Shown here in pieces: positions 33,773 to 44,239 of a stretch of DNA of 64,000 bases. Each line of letters begins with the position of its first letter. Position 1 is the first letter of the stretch. The notes under the pieces were generated by a model that searched no databases, was not told the DNA's origin, and saw nothing but the letters and a program-made list of their open reading frames with translations. Made by a program: the position numbers and the translations under genes. Source of the stretch: Allantophomopsis cytisporea (Eukaryota; Ascomycota; Leotiomycetes; Phacidiales; Phacidiaceae); the NCBI GenBank assembly GCA_024752435.1, contig CP103035.1, positions 496,001 to 560,000 of the forward strand, given 5' to 3'.

Positions 33773-36700
33773 ATGGACGCCATGATCGATACAAAAGCCG
33801 TTGAGGTGGAGGTGCAGAAGAAGCAGGACATTACACCAACCATATTGCCCCATGATTCCATGGTCACCGTCCGACTTTCTGATCCCGTACCGAACAGGAT
33901 GAGTGTGCTGTCTCTCCACAAGAAATTGCCCAGCTTGCCAAGGGGGCTCATCGAGAATGTCGTGGTGGACGATGGATTTGATACCGTCACCGTCAGTAGC
34001 CCTAGCATTGGCGGGGTGTCGCCAACCACAGCACAGGCGTTGAAGAACATACCTGATGCTTCGAGGGAAAGGAGGGGGAGTGAGAGTGAGGAGAGTGAGG
34101 GTGGCGAGGAAGTGAATTGGGCAGAATTAGAGAGGACAGAGGAGAAGGAACCGAGAGATCAGGGTTCCGATGATGTAAGAGATCACAATCCATATCCCCA
34201 GGGAACATTATATACTGACGGTAGCAGTCTACTGCCCTTCTTCTAGCTCGCTTGGAACAGGAGAACAATCTCCTAGCTACGAATCCAAAGTCAGGTCTGG
34301 TGAAAGTCCAGTCGCCTGTGTCTCCCATAGCTAGAGTGCGCCGACAATCCAGACCGCCGTCCATGCAACAGCTCAAACGACTGGTCCATGCCCCAACACC
34401 CTCAGCTCTGCGATATTCCATGAACCCTCTCCCTCCCATGACCGATCTCGAATTCTACGCCGCTCTCGTGCAGGATTACACCAGGACGGCTCAATGTCTG
34501 CCTACACTACTTTCGAAGAAGATCAGAAGTGGAATCCCACCCCCATTGAGGGGTGTTGTTTGGCAGAGCATGTCTGGCGCTAGAGATAGTATGTTGGAGG
34601 AGGAATACGAACGGCTGTGTGGGGAATCAAGTCCATACGAGGGAATGATTGGGAAGGACATCGGACGCAGCTTTCCAGGCGTTGAGATGTTTCGGGATCC
34701 CGAGGGTGATGGTCAGCAAATGCTGGGAAAGGTCTTGAAGTGCTTTAGTTTGTATGATCACAAGATTGGTTACTGTCAGGGGTTGGGCTTCCTCGTTGGC
34801 CCACTGCTCATGCATATGGGCGACAAGCAGGCTTTCTGCGTGCTGGTCAGGTAAGTTGGGAGAGTACTCGTCTGAAGAGAAGTATGGGCTAATGAGTGTA
34901 GGCTTATGGAGCATTATGATCTGAGAAGCTGTTTCCTGCCAGATTTGTCGGGTCTTCATGTCCGCATCTTTCAGTTCAGAGAGCTCTTGAAACAACATCT
35001 CCCGAAATTATATGCCCACCTTGAGGTCTTGCAGATCGAGGCAGCTTATGTTTCACAATGGTTTTTGTCGTTCTTTGCTGTCACTTGCCCTCTACCAATG
35101 CTCTTCCGCATCTACGATGTTATCTTTGCTGAAGGAGCTTCAGTGACGATCATGCGTGTTGCACTCTCCTTGATGAGGAAGAACGAGGCTAAGATATTGG
35201 CGACTACGGAATTTGAAGATGTCATGCAACTCCTGTTGTCAAGAGGGCTATGGGATTGCTACCACTATAACGCAGACGAGTTTGTAAATGACTTCGTCAG
35301 CTTGGCTAGCATTGTGACCAACGATGGTCTTCAGAACCTGGCCTTGACCTTCCAAGACTCTCAAGCGGTGGATGCTAGTGCTGTTCGAACTTCAGATATT
35401 GGCTCTGCAGCCGCACGTTTCTTAGGCCGCCTGTGGGCAGGATCAGGGGCATCAACTAAATCAACAAATCTCAGTCCTAGTGTTGCCAACAGACCAGTCA
35501 GCTTTTTGCGACGGTCTCCTTCAAAACAGAGCATTGCCTCTACACTCAACTCTGTCGAGGGTGGCACCGATAGCATACTAAGCACAACATCTACAGACGC
35601 TACTAGCATATCACGAGAATCCTCGAATGTGGACGTGTCATCTATAAGAGTACAGTCACAGTTCATCGGTGCTCAACCGAGTCGACGGACAATGATGAGC
35701 CAAGACAAGGATCTTCACTCACAGATTGAGGATCTCCTCACTGCCCTGAGCGAGATGCAACGCGATCATGCTGTCCTAGCAGCACAGCTTCAGCGTGAGA
35801 GGGAGGAGAGAGAAGAGGACCGCTATGCCGTCAGATCTTTGCTTGACGGTCTTCGCAAGAAGAGTAGTTCCGAGACAGTGAACAGCGAGTGTAGTGAAGA
35901 CAGCCTGGCAACTGTCGTCCCTAAGATCTCCGTAGCCGAGAGAGAAGTTGACGAGGATGAAGAGGAAGATCATGCCTCCAGAGACAAGGAGATTGCAAGC
36001 ATTCATGTCTCCTCGGACGGTATAGTCGAGTCTGTTGAGCCTCTTGGTCTCTCGGCCGAAGAGCTAAACAATCTTCTTGAAGCAGTTGACAGCCGCTTCT
36101 CATCCCAGCCGAACAATAATCGCCGCTGCTCCGTTGTCCAAACGAAAGTACAGCTGCGCGACGACCTCGTTCAGTCACAAGAGCAGCTGGTCATTCAAGT
36201 CTCAAAATGTCAGGATCTCTCACGCCGCCTCATGGAGTGCGAACAGGAGACGTCTAACCTCCGCGACCAACTCCGTGATGCCCACGCCCATATCCGAAAT
36301 GCACATCAGGAGAAACAGCGCCTGGAAATAAGTCTACAGCAGCACAAGGCGCGGAAATCAAGTACGAACAGTTTGTCTAGCAACACAGACGACTCGGACT
36401 GGAGTACGAGGAGTTCTAACGGCGGGCTCAGGGAGCTGAAGCTTGGCCGCGCGAACAGTACACGCAGCACGGCGCCCAGCTTCGCCCGGCGCACGAGTAG
36501 TCTGGCGGCCAAGAGCGAGAACGAGGCTCGCAGCCGTGACCAGAGCCCGCCGGGGAACGGCTCGGGTACGTTCCTGGGCGGACCGCAGATGGGCAGCCCG
36601 CCGGCGCATGATAACGATGTGCTCCTGCTTGAGCTGGCGCAGGCGAAGACGGCTGAGGCTGTTGCCAGACAGGAGATGGAGGAGACGAAGGCGAAGCTCG

Positions 36701-36900
36701 AGGCGTTGAGGAAGATGCTGGGCAAGGGGCTCGGCGCTACGAAGAGTAGTCCTGAGGTCCCTACGCTGGGTATGGAGAGGGCTGTTACGGTTGGGGCTGT
36801 CACGACTGTTGTTACGCCTGCGGCTGCGTCTGCTGGTGGCGGGGGTGGCTTTTGGGGTGGATGGGGAAAGAGGGCTGTCAGTAGTTCGGAGGCTAAATAG
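33773..36900 (+). CDS. TBC-domain Rab GTPase-activating protein (Gyp-type, with C-terminal coiled coils)
   Basis: Exons 33773-34174, 34228-34850 and 34902-36900 give 1007 residues. The ATG at 33773 has a strong context (CCGCCATGG). The TBC domain runs from about residue 220 to 450. IPPPLRGVVWQ opens it, the arginine finger is Arg281 in IGKDIGRSFPG (IxxDxxR), and the glutamine finger is Gln318 in YCQGLGF; the two lie 37 residues apart, as in active GAPs. VSQWFLSFFA and FRIYDVIFAEG are further TBC motifs. The C-terminal half is disordered with long Glu/Gln/Arg coiled coils (about 650-700 and 760-840) and a Gly/Trp-rich end. Such proteins accelerate GTP hydrolysis on Rabs in membrane traffic; the target Rab cannot be told. 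For intron 1 I chose the acceptor CAG at 34225-34227 because it gives STALLLARLEQENNLL in frame. Confidence 0.9.
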
Positions 36901-37320
36901 GAGGAAGGGGATATGGATTGAGGGGTTGTAAATCGAGGGTGATGGTGGTGTGACGGATGTGGATGACGATGGAAAAGATGAGATTTGGGAGTGTGCATGG
37001 AAATGAGCGTCTGTTCGTTATGGGATTCTTGGTTTGTGGTTTGTAGATACCCGGTGTGAGGGATGGGGATATTGGTAATTGTTTTGTGGGGGAGAGGGAT
37101 GAGCGAACTCGTAGGAGTGAAGTAAATTCGGGGCAGTGGGAGTGAGAGTGAGAGTGAGAGTGACGGTGGGAATGGGAATGGGGATTGATGTATGTACATA
37201 TGTATATTAGGAGAATAGCATCTCAGGGATTAGAGGCTTGGAGCAAGGTGGGCTTTTTATGAATGGATACTCTGATTACTGTTAGGGAATTTGTATACGG
37301 AGATTGTTGTGATGTTTGGT

Positions 37321-37612
37321 GATATACATGTCTATCATGAAGACTTATCTGACGGTGTGTATATTGATGACAATACATGACTATTGTAAAGACTTATCTA
37401 GCTGTATGTATATCAACGACAAGATATACCTACGGTAGATGAACATACCTACCTACTGTAAAGACTTGTTTAACAGTGTGTCATTGACGACAAGATATAC
37501 CTACGGTGAAGATTTGTTTGACTGTGTATATGTGAGCGACAAGATATGTTCATTGTAAAAAGTTAGCTGACTGTCTGTATGTTGATGACAAGACCTGTCT
37601 ACTGTACATCCT
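37321..37612. repeat. Degenerate minisatellite, about 50-bp unit, five copies
   Basis: A core like AAGACTTATCTGACTGTGTG followed by TATATTGATGACAAGATA recurs at about 37341, 37391, 37462, 37511 and 37561. Spacings are about 50, 71, 49 and 50 bp, so one copy carries an insertion of roughly 20 bp. Copies differ by many substitutions. Confidence 0.85.
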
Positions 37613-37816
37613 CATCTATGACTGAACATCTACATGTCGAGCATACAAACCGATCAAGAAAAGCATTGAATGAAGACAAATATCATGCATCGGGTCATCG
37701 ACCCGTCTCGGTATTTCACCCCCTCTGACCTTCCTTCGCTTCATCGTCACTCTCATTCCTCCTACCCTAGATACCTTTTTCGAAGGTCCCGTGATCTTTT
37801 GCTCGAGCCATTTCCA

Positions 37817-37841
37817 TAGGTAGGTAGGTAGGTAGGTAGGT
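37817..37841. repeat. (TAGG)n microsatellite, 6 units
   Basis: Perfect tetranucleotide array. Confidence 0.95.
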
Positions 37842-38260
37842 ACTTTTGCTTTTGCATGTGAATGTGCTCACGTGACTTGGCGCATGATTCCTCTTCAATT
37901 GAAATGATATGCTTTGCGTCATTTGTTTACCTACCGCGCACCACCACCACCACCACCGTGCCACCGTGCCACCGTGCTCTAGGTGAGGGAAGGTGCCTAG
38001 TCGGGTAAGCTGGGCTGGGCTTGGCTCGGCTTGGTTTAGTTTGGTTTGGTTTACCCTACTTTTTGGAGGATTCTCTATCTCACCTTACCTTACCTTAACT
38101 TGCCTTGCCTTGCCTTACTACGTATGTACCTTGTTCTGACAAGACGTGATTGACGTGACGTGACTGATGTATGTATGTATGTATGTCAGTGTATGTACTT
38201 GCTTGTCCTTATCTTCGATCGGGAGGCTTTTTCTTGAGGCAGCTACTTATTTCCTTTTTC

Positions 38261-38294
38261 TTTGGTTCGGTTTGGTTCGGTTTGGTTCGGTTTG
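38261..38294. repeat. 10-bp tandem array, unit TTTGGTTCGG
   Basis: Three perfect units plus four bases of a fourth. Confidence 0.95.
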
Positions 38295-38516
38295 TTATGA
38301 TGATTCGACATTCGAGATTCGACATTCAGTTTGGGTTGATTGTTCGAGTAAGATGGGGTGATGGCATGGGATGAGATGGGGGTACGTAGTAGTCTGTATG
38401 TGTATTGTATCGCTTCTGACATGCATGGGTGTGCGCATGAAACTGGGGAGAGCGGGAGGGGAGAGGAGGGAAGGGTGAGTAGGGTCGGAGTGGTCTCTTA
38501 TGCAATGGGAGTTGTT

Positions 38517-38541
38517 GAGAGAGAGAGAGAGAGAGAGAGAG
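38517..38541. repeat. (GA)n microsatellite
   Basis: About twelve units, followed directly by CACGTG. Confidence 0.95.
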
Positions 38542-38690
38542 CACGTGCTTCTTTTCTTTTGGTGATTAGGTGGGAATGATCACTTCTTCTCTCTACGTTC
38601 TGTTTGATATGAAGTGGTCCGTAGTGGATGGATGGATTGATATGAGTAGGTAGGCAAGTAAGTAAGTACTAGGTTTGGTGATGCTTGATG

Positions 38691-38730
38691 GTCGAGTTGG
38701 GTCGAGTTGGGTGGAGTTGAGTTGAGTTGC
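38691..38730. repeat. 10-bp tandem array, unit GTCGAGTTGG
   Basis: Two perfect and two degenerate units (GTGGAGTTGA, GTTGAGTTGC) in register. Confidence 0.9.
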
Positions 38731-39023
38731 TTGCGGCATGGAATGGAATGTTCGACAATCATGTGGTATTGGTAAGGTAGGGTAAGAGAGTGAGACATTT
38801 CTTTTATCTCATTATCTTTTGATCTTTTGATCTTTTATCATCATATCTCTGCCTGTCATTGAGTAGAATTCAATAGTAGCTACATAGATAAATGCCCACT
38901 CAATCTTTATTCTCGAGGTTGACATGCAATGAAAGGTGAGGGAAATATAATCAATATGTGGGTGAGAAAGAATGTTGTTCTTTATTTACCTTTGACGTCA
39001 TACATTTGATAGACGTGTGTTTT

Positions 39024-39062
39024 GTTTTCATTTTCATTTTCATTTTCATTTTCATTTTCAAT
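39024..39062. repeat. (TTTTCA)n hexanucleotide array, followed by ATTTTGTTTT runs
   Basis: About six units. Confidence 0.93.
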
Positions 39063-39429
39063 TTTGTTTTATTTTATTTTGTTTTATTTTATTGTTTTAT
39101 TCCTCACGCACACACAAGGTAGTGTGATGTGTGCGTATGTCTGTAAGTGTGAGCTTCTTAAGTGACTCTGACGTCTCATTGATTGGATCAGCCGCTCTCT
39201 GTGGCTGATGATGCAGCTGCTTGTGAACCTGCTCGTGTGCTCAGGCCTTGGTCATGGCTATGATCTGGTAGCTCAAGCGTGGTCCGTTCACATCCAACTC
39301 TCTCAACCCTGTCCATTCTCTTACTTCCCCCCCCCCCCTCCCCCATTATTCCTTCCAATTCCTTCCCATAAGAGAGGTGACGACTATGATGACCTAGTGT
39401 CGACTTTGTCACCTTTGTTATTTTATTTA

Positions 39430-39464
39430 TTTTATTTACGTTATTTACGTTATTTACGTTATTT
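39430..39464. repeat. 9-bp tandem array, unit TTATTTACG
   Basis: Three perfect units with degenerate flanks. Confidence 0.9.
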
Positions 39465-40009
39465 TCTGTGTGCAGTCGATATTGTAGGTAGATCATGGAT
39501 AATATAATTAAAAATATGGCGTAGTTATTCCCTAAATAAATGTAGGAAATACATTAGTACTATTTATCTATGCGTAGTACAGTATCTTGATTTCGTACCG
39601 ATGTATGAACCCACCTTTACTTTACTACTACTGCTCCTGCTACTGCTACCACTACCACTTCCACTACCACTACCACTTAACGCACACAACAAAGCTCTAC
39701 CTACCTCTACCTCATCCTACTGTCACCAAAAAAAAAACGACTACCACCTACCTAACCTACCTGCCTACCTACCCTTACGCCATCTTTCCAATCTTCCACG
39801 CTTCCCATCTTTCCAACTTTTCCATTCTCAATAAATTCAAATCATACTGCCCTCCCAGTCTTCAATAATCTCTCACAAAAGCTTCACAAAAGCCTCACGA
39901 CAGCTCATATCTCCTCGCATCTCTACTTCACTTCCTCTTCCACAGTGATCTCTTCAGTGCAAGCTTTCTCTGATTCGAAAAAGTCGTGTGCTTCACATCC
40001 GAAGAAATC

Positions 40010-41485
40010 ATGTCTAACTACAACCCGGACACACCCATTCAGAGCACTGAGCTCAACGGCAACTCTGGATCCTCGCTGCAAAATGCTAAGGATTCAGTTG
40101 TGAGCAGTAAGGTATGTTCAATAAATTCCACAAATCCCAGAAATCTCTCCATAATTCAAGACAAGCAAAAGACTGACGTCGTCATAGTTCTCCACATCAT
40201 TCGATTACGACAACAACGACTAATAAATTCCCACAGATGCTTCTGCTGCAGTCAATGCTGTACAAAACCATCCAATCACTCAGAGTGTCACCAACGGTAT
40301 GTTCATAAGATCCTATAGCTACAGCACAAAAACAAAACAAAACAAAAAAACAAAGAGAGGGATCATGTCTAATGGAAGAAATTAGGTCCTGTTGCAGAGA
40401 ACATCATGGATCAACATGCTAAGGCCTCTTCTGAATTCTCCAACCTCGCCGCCGCTCGTCAGCGACCTACCCAACCAACAGCAACCGGTCAACAACTCAC
40501 ACACTACCACTCCTTCTTCTACAGTCTGCTCAGCTGGGATAACCCACGTGCCTCTGGCATTGCATACCTTGCAACGGTCATCTTCATCTTTGCAGCTCGT
40601 TATCTCGATGTTCTTCGCTATGCCTTCAAGCTTACATGGATGACCTTGGGTATCACTGTGATTGCTGAGGTTGCTGGCAAGACTTTGTTCTCCCACGGTT
40701 TCGCTTCCCAGGTTCGCCCAAGAAAGTACTACACTCTTCCAAAGGAGACTTTGGATGCCGCTTTGGGTGATGTGCACGAGCTCATCAACTTCTTTGTCAT
40801 TGAGTCCCAGCGTATTGTCTTTGCTGAGAATGTGCCAGCTACCGTTGCTGTAAGTTCAACCTCCGAGATCCCGATGAAACCGGGAAACCCATCTAGTTTG
40901 TAGACAATTCATACTGACATGCTTTCGTAGACCTTCTTGGGCGCTTTCCTCTCCTACTACCTTATCAAGATCGTTCCATTCTGGGGTTTGACCTTGATTA
41001 CCGACTCCATCCTCTTCCTCGGCCCTCTCGTCTACAAGACCAACAGGGAGCTTATCGACCACCACCTCAACAAGGCCACTGCCATTGCTAATGAGCAGGC
41101 TAACCAGGTCAAGTCTCTTGCCAGCCAGCACGCCTCGCGTGCCGCCAACACCACTAAGGGTTACGTTGGTGACTACAGTGCCAAGGCCCAGGATTTGATC
41201 GGCAGCGTGCGCAACCGCTCCGCTTCCCCAGTCGCTACCAAGTCCCCTACATCCCCATCCGCCTCTGCCGTTTCTCCTCCTCCAACCGCTCAGCCAAAGG
41301 AGTCTTTCTCGGCTGCCAACACCGCCTTCCCAGTTGTCGCTGAGAATGATTTCCCATCTGCCCCAAAGGATGAGATCAAGACTACTCCTATTGCCGATGA
41401 GTTCAAGGGTACCTCTGTTGCACCATCTGTTGGATCCAGTGCCAATGCGCTTAGAGATGAGCATGAGCCTTTGATCTCCACCTAA
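40010..41485 (+). CDS. RTN1: Reticulon-like ER membrane-shaping protein
   Basis: Exons 40010-40106, 40237-40296, 40386-40849 and 40931-41485 give 391 residues. The reticulon homology domain lies at about residues 75-270: LLSWDNPRASGIAYLATVIFIFAARY and the following segment form the first membrane hairpin, a hydrophilic loop carries LPKETLDAALGDVHELINFF, and FLGAFLSYYLIKIVPFWGL with LITDSILFLGPLVY forms the second. Both ends are cytosolic, disordered and Ser/Ala/Pro-rich. Such proteins wedge into the outer leaflet and tubulate ER. For intron 1 I used the GTAAGG donor at 40107, because it alone keeps exons 1-3 in frame (VSNASAAVNAVQNH); a stronger-looking GTATGT donor five bases downstream would shift the frame. 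The four-exon layout with a tiny 60-nt second exon deserves transcript support. Confidence 0.9.
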
Positions 41486-42037
41486 ATGTGAATTTAAGGC
41501 TTGAGGTTGAGGATGTGCCGAGAATGGACGAGAAAGAGTGAAGGAGAAAAGTGAATGTTTTTCTATTTTATTTAAAGAGTGATGAGTGGAATGATGAGAA
41601 GCTTCGGAGGGAGATGTGTGAAATTAATGCGTGCATGGCTTTCATGATGTTCATGATGAAGAAGGGCAGAGTGATGGAGGAGAATATGGAGATGGGGGCT
41701 TGTATTCTAAATTTTTCCTTTGGTTTTGAGCTGAGCTTGAGCGAATGAATTGCATGAATGAGTATTTACATACGCTTGAACTGTGATTTTGATGTATATT
41801 GTCTCTGCGTGAGAGTGGAGAGGGTGTTTTGCTAGAGTATGATTGGGATATCTGTGCTGGATATGAGTTTGTGGTTTGGTACGGGAGTTGGGGTAAGGGG
41901 ATCATTTCTTCTGAGTATATCAGCAGCTGCTTTCATGGCGTTTTGATATCAGAGGAAAGAAGTTACAGCAACATCGGAAGCATTCGTTGTTGGGGTTGAA
42001 TGTCGTTTATTGAGGGGTAGAGGTCGGATATTCGTCG
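41486..42037. other. Reticulon 3' region, no further gene recognised
   Basis: Purine-rich 3' flank with one short open frame. No gene seen. Confidence 0.45.

Positions 42038-42071
<34 letters not shown>
42038..42071. repeat. (TGA)n trinucleotide array
   Basis: About eleven units, ending five bases before the stop codon of the small minus-strand gene. Confidence 0.95.
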
Positions 42072-42075
42072 ATGA

Positions 42076-42387
42076 TCACGCCTTGATAATGAGAATGGGG
42101 ATGAGGATAACGATAGAGCCGAGGATGAAGCTGACAAGCATGAGCTGGTGTATAGCTGACATATCAACTACACAGCGCGATCGCTCTTGATCCCCGCCGA
42201 AGTTTAGAATAGAATCCATCGAGTTCCTTTGCGGTGGTGTGTTCGACATGTTGGACCTACTCGACCTCCTCGACCTACTCGACCTATTCGACCTACGAGC
42301 TCCACTAAGCATCATCCCGTTTGGGTCAGCTTGGCGGCTGCTTGCGTTGCGTCTGCTATGCTGCTCAGTAGGTGGGAGGATCATCAT
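42076..42387 (-). CDS. Putative small tail-anchored membrane protein (hypothetical)
   Basis: A 103-residue single-exon frame that I do not recognise with certainty. It has a hydrophilic Ser/Arg-rich N-terminal 75 residues, then AIHQLMLVSFILGSIVILIP and a short basic end (IKA). One hydrophobic segment of about 20 residues right at the C-terminus is the layout of a tail-anchored protein inserted into ER or mitochondrial outer membrane after translation. In favour of coding: the 9-bp tandem repeat at 42252-42296 is a multiple of three and is read as Arg-Ser-Ser/Arg units, and the hydrophobic end stops just before the stop codon. Against: no intron, no known partner, short. Upstream exons are possible. 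Confidence 0.45.
   Translation of the reverse strand: MMILPPTEQHSRRNASSRQADPNGMMLSGARRSNRSSRSRRSSRSNMSNTPPQRNSMDSILNFGGDQERSRCVVDMSAIHQLMLVSFILGSIVILIPILIIKA
42252..42296. repeat. 9-bp tandem array, unit CGACCTACT
   Basis: Five units, in frame with the minus-strand small protein, where it encodes an Arg/Ser-rich run. Confidence 0.9.
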
Positions 42388-44239
42388 AGAACGGTAAGCG
42401 ATGAGTTTGAAGCCATCCTTTCTTCACTGCGCGTACCACTTGGTATGGAGCTGCTAGTAAGTTGATCTACTGTATTTCTAGGCTTGGGTTACGATTATGA
42501 TAAGGCTGGTTGGGTGGGCTGGTGATTGTCTTGTGGGATATGCGAGGATTTGGTGTGATATGTGGATTGGAGGCGATGCTGTGGCAAGTGTAGAGGGATG
42601 GGAACTATAGGGAAATGGGCTTTGTTTCTGGCTTGTTATGTGGCGTCGTTGGTTGTGGATGGTTCGGAGAGGATAAATAGTTATGCTTGGAGTATTGTTG
42701 ATGGCATATCTGCTGTCTGCTGTAATGTAAGTTGTCATGGGAGTGTCTAAAAGAATCGTCATATAATGCATCATCTTAGTCTGGCTTGGCTTGACTTGAC
42801 TTGACTACAGAAGCAATCACGTTAACTCGAAATGTATGGCTCGTTGCTCTCGAGTGTCTATGAAAGTTGCATACGTTCTGGGCAGTCTGTGGTGTTTATG
42901 GTGATGATAATGATAAGATGATGATGCCAATTGTGGTCATGAGGTTGGTGATGATAGTAAGAGGACGATGGTGAGGGAACATACTAGCTGGTAGCTACGA
43001 GGACTTCGCCAGTGCAGACTCCGAAATTATTTGAGTGGGTTTGATCAAGTACTCTCACAATCATGATGTTCAGCTTTGAAATACGTAGGTTTACACAGCT
43101 TAGTACCTTGAACACTATTTGTGTAGACCTCGCTATGTACTTCAGTAGATGTGCAGTAACACAAATGACTTCAAGAGGGATGTCTCTAAGTAGTATATAA
43201 GCCTAGCAAATTTGTATAGTTCGAGATCAGGTAGTTTTCAGATACAACAACCATTACTACTGTTCGTTTGCTCTTGAGAATGGAGGGTACGATGTATACT
43301 CTGCACTATTGGGTAAGGGGATGGTGATGCCAACAACGATGACGATAAGATGATCTAGAGGAACGCTGGGGTCGTCCTGCTACCATGAGTGCTTCACAAC
43401 AATCAGCAGTTAGAAAGGGTATCTCTACGCCCATTATGGGGTATGGTAGGACTCAGGCGAGATATATATAGTCCTTGGGCATCGAACAGTAGAGACTTTC
43501 CACAGGCATGTTCGATACATTCAAATCTAAAAAACAAAATTGCCAGAAGTAGACTCGTGCCAAGAGGATCACAAAGGCACGAGGATGTCCTCTCAGCATT
43601 GTATGAGATGATTCAGACCACCTCAACCCAACATGATCTTTGATCGACCTACAGTACGACTTCGCCCATCCAAAACACTGAGCGAAGCCTGGGAATAATT
43701 GCGTATCAAACATCAGTATATTCGCATCATCAGACAGACCATTGTACGCGTACATACACTTCAGATAAAAACACGATTTGAATGTCGATTATCATATTAG
43801 GTTTCAGATATCATTCCATTGCTGGCTCATGATGCCATGTCTGCTTCTCTTGCAGCCTTCAGTGCCTAATACAAATTGGAAGACGCATCAAGCAACACGA
43901 GCTATTTGCTTCAGGGAAGTCATCAGCAATATGGCTGGCAGTTTTGCTCAAGATATAATCTACTCATCTACTTACCCACTCCTCTCCTCTCCAGCAAAGC
44001 CCCAGATAGCCATCGTAATCCAAACAAAATCACTCACCAATACACGAATACCTTTCTCGGAATCCTTTGCTTGTCTTCTTATCTTACACCCAACAGCCAA
44101 CTCCAAATTTTCAAACGCCTCTGGCCATCTCGCCTCATCAAATACATCAGATACCTCAACAAAGACTCCTTCCTCAAAGTCACCAATCACCAAACCACAA
44201 TACAAGCACAGGCACATTCATCAACCTAAAAATGAAATT
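42388..44239. other. Intergenic region, no gene recognised
   Basis: AT-rich with short CTTGA-type runs near 42780-42810 and GATGATG-type trinucleotide tracts near 42900-42930. The 3' region of the SSXT-like gene lies at its right end. An open frame at 43778-44578 on + is mostly antisense to that gene and is not called. Confidence 0.5.

Larger units (their letters stand above)
36901..40009. other. Intergenic region and probable long leader of the reticulon gene, repeat-dense
   Basis: No gene recognised over about 3.1 kb. It holds a degenerate minisatellite of about 50 bp, two 10-bp arrays, TAGG, AG and TTTTCA microsatellites, a 9-bp array, and 5-bp TTGGT/TTGCC-type runs near 38020-38120. A C-run is at 39327-39344. 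From 39600 the + strand is strongly pyrimidine-rich, as expected before the reticulon start. Confidence 0.55.

Noticed and set aside
36306..37199. 297-codon minus-strand open frame overlapping the TBC gene 3' end
   Set aside because: It is antisense to the TBC frame and its N-terminal part is made of the G/A-rich simple sequence downstream; Ser/Pro/Leu composition is low-complexity.
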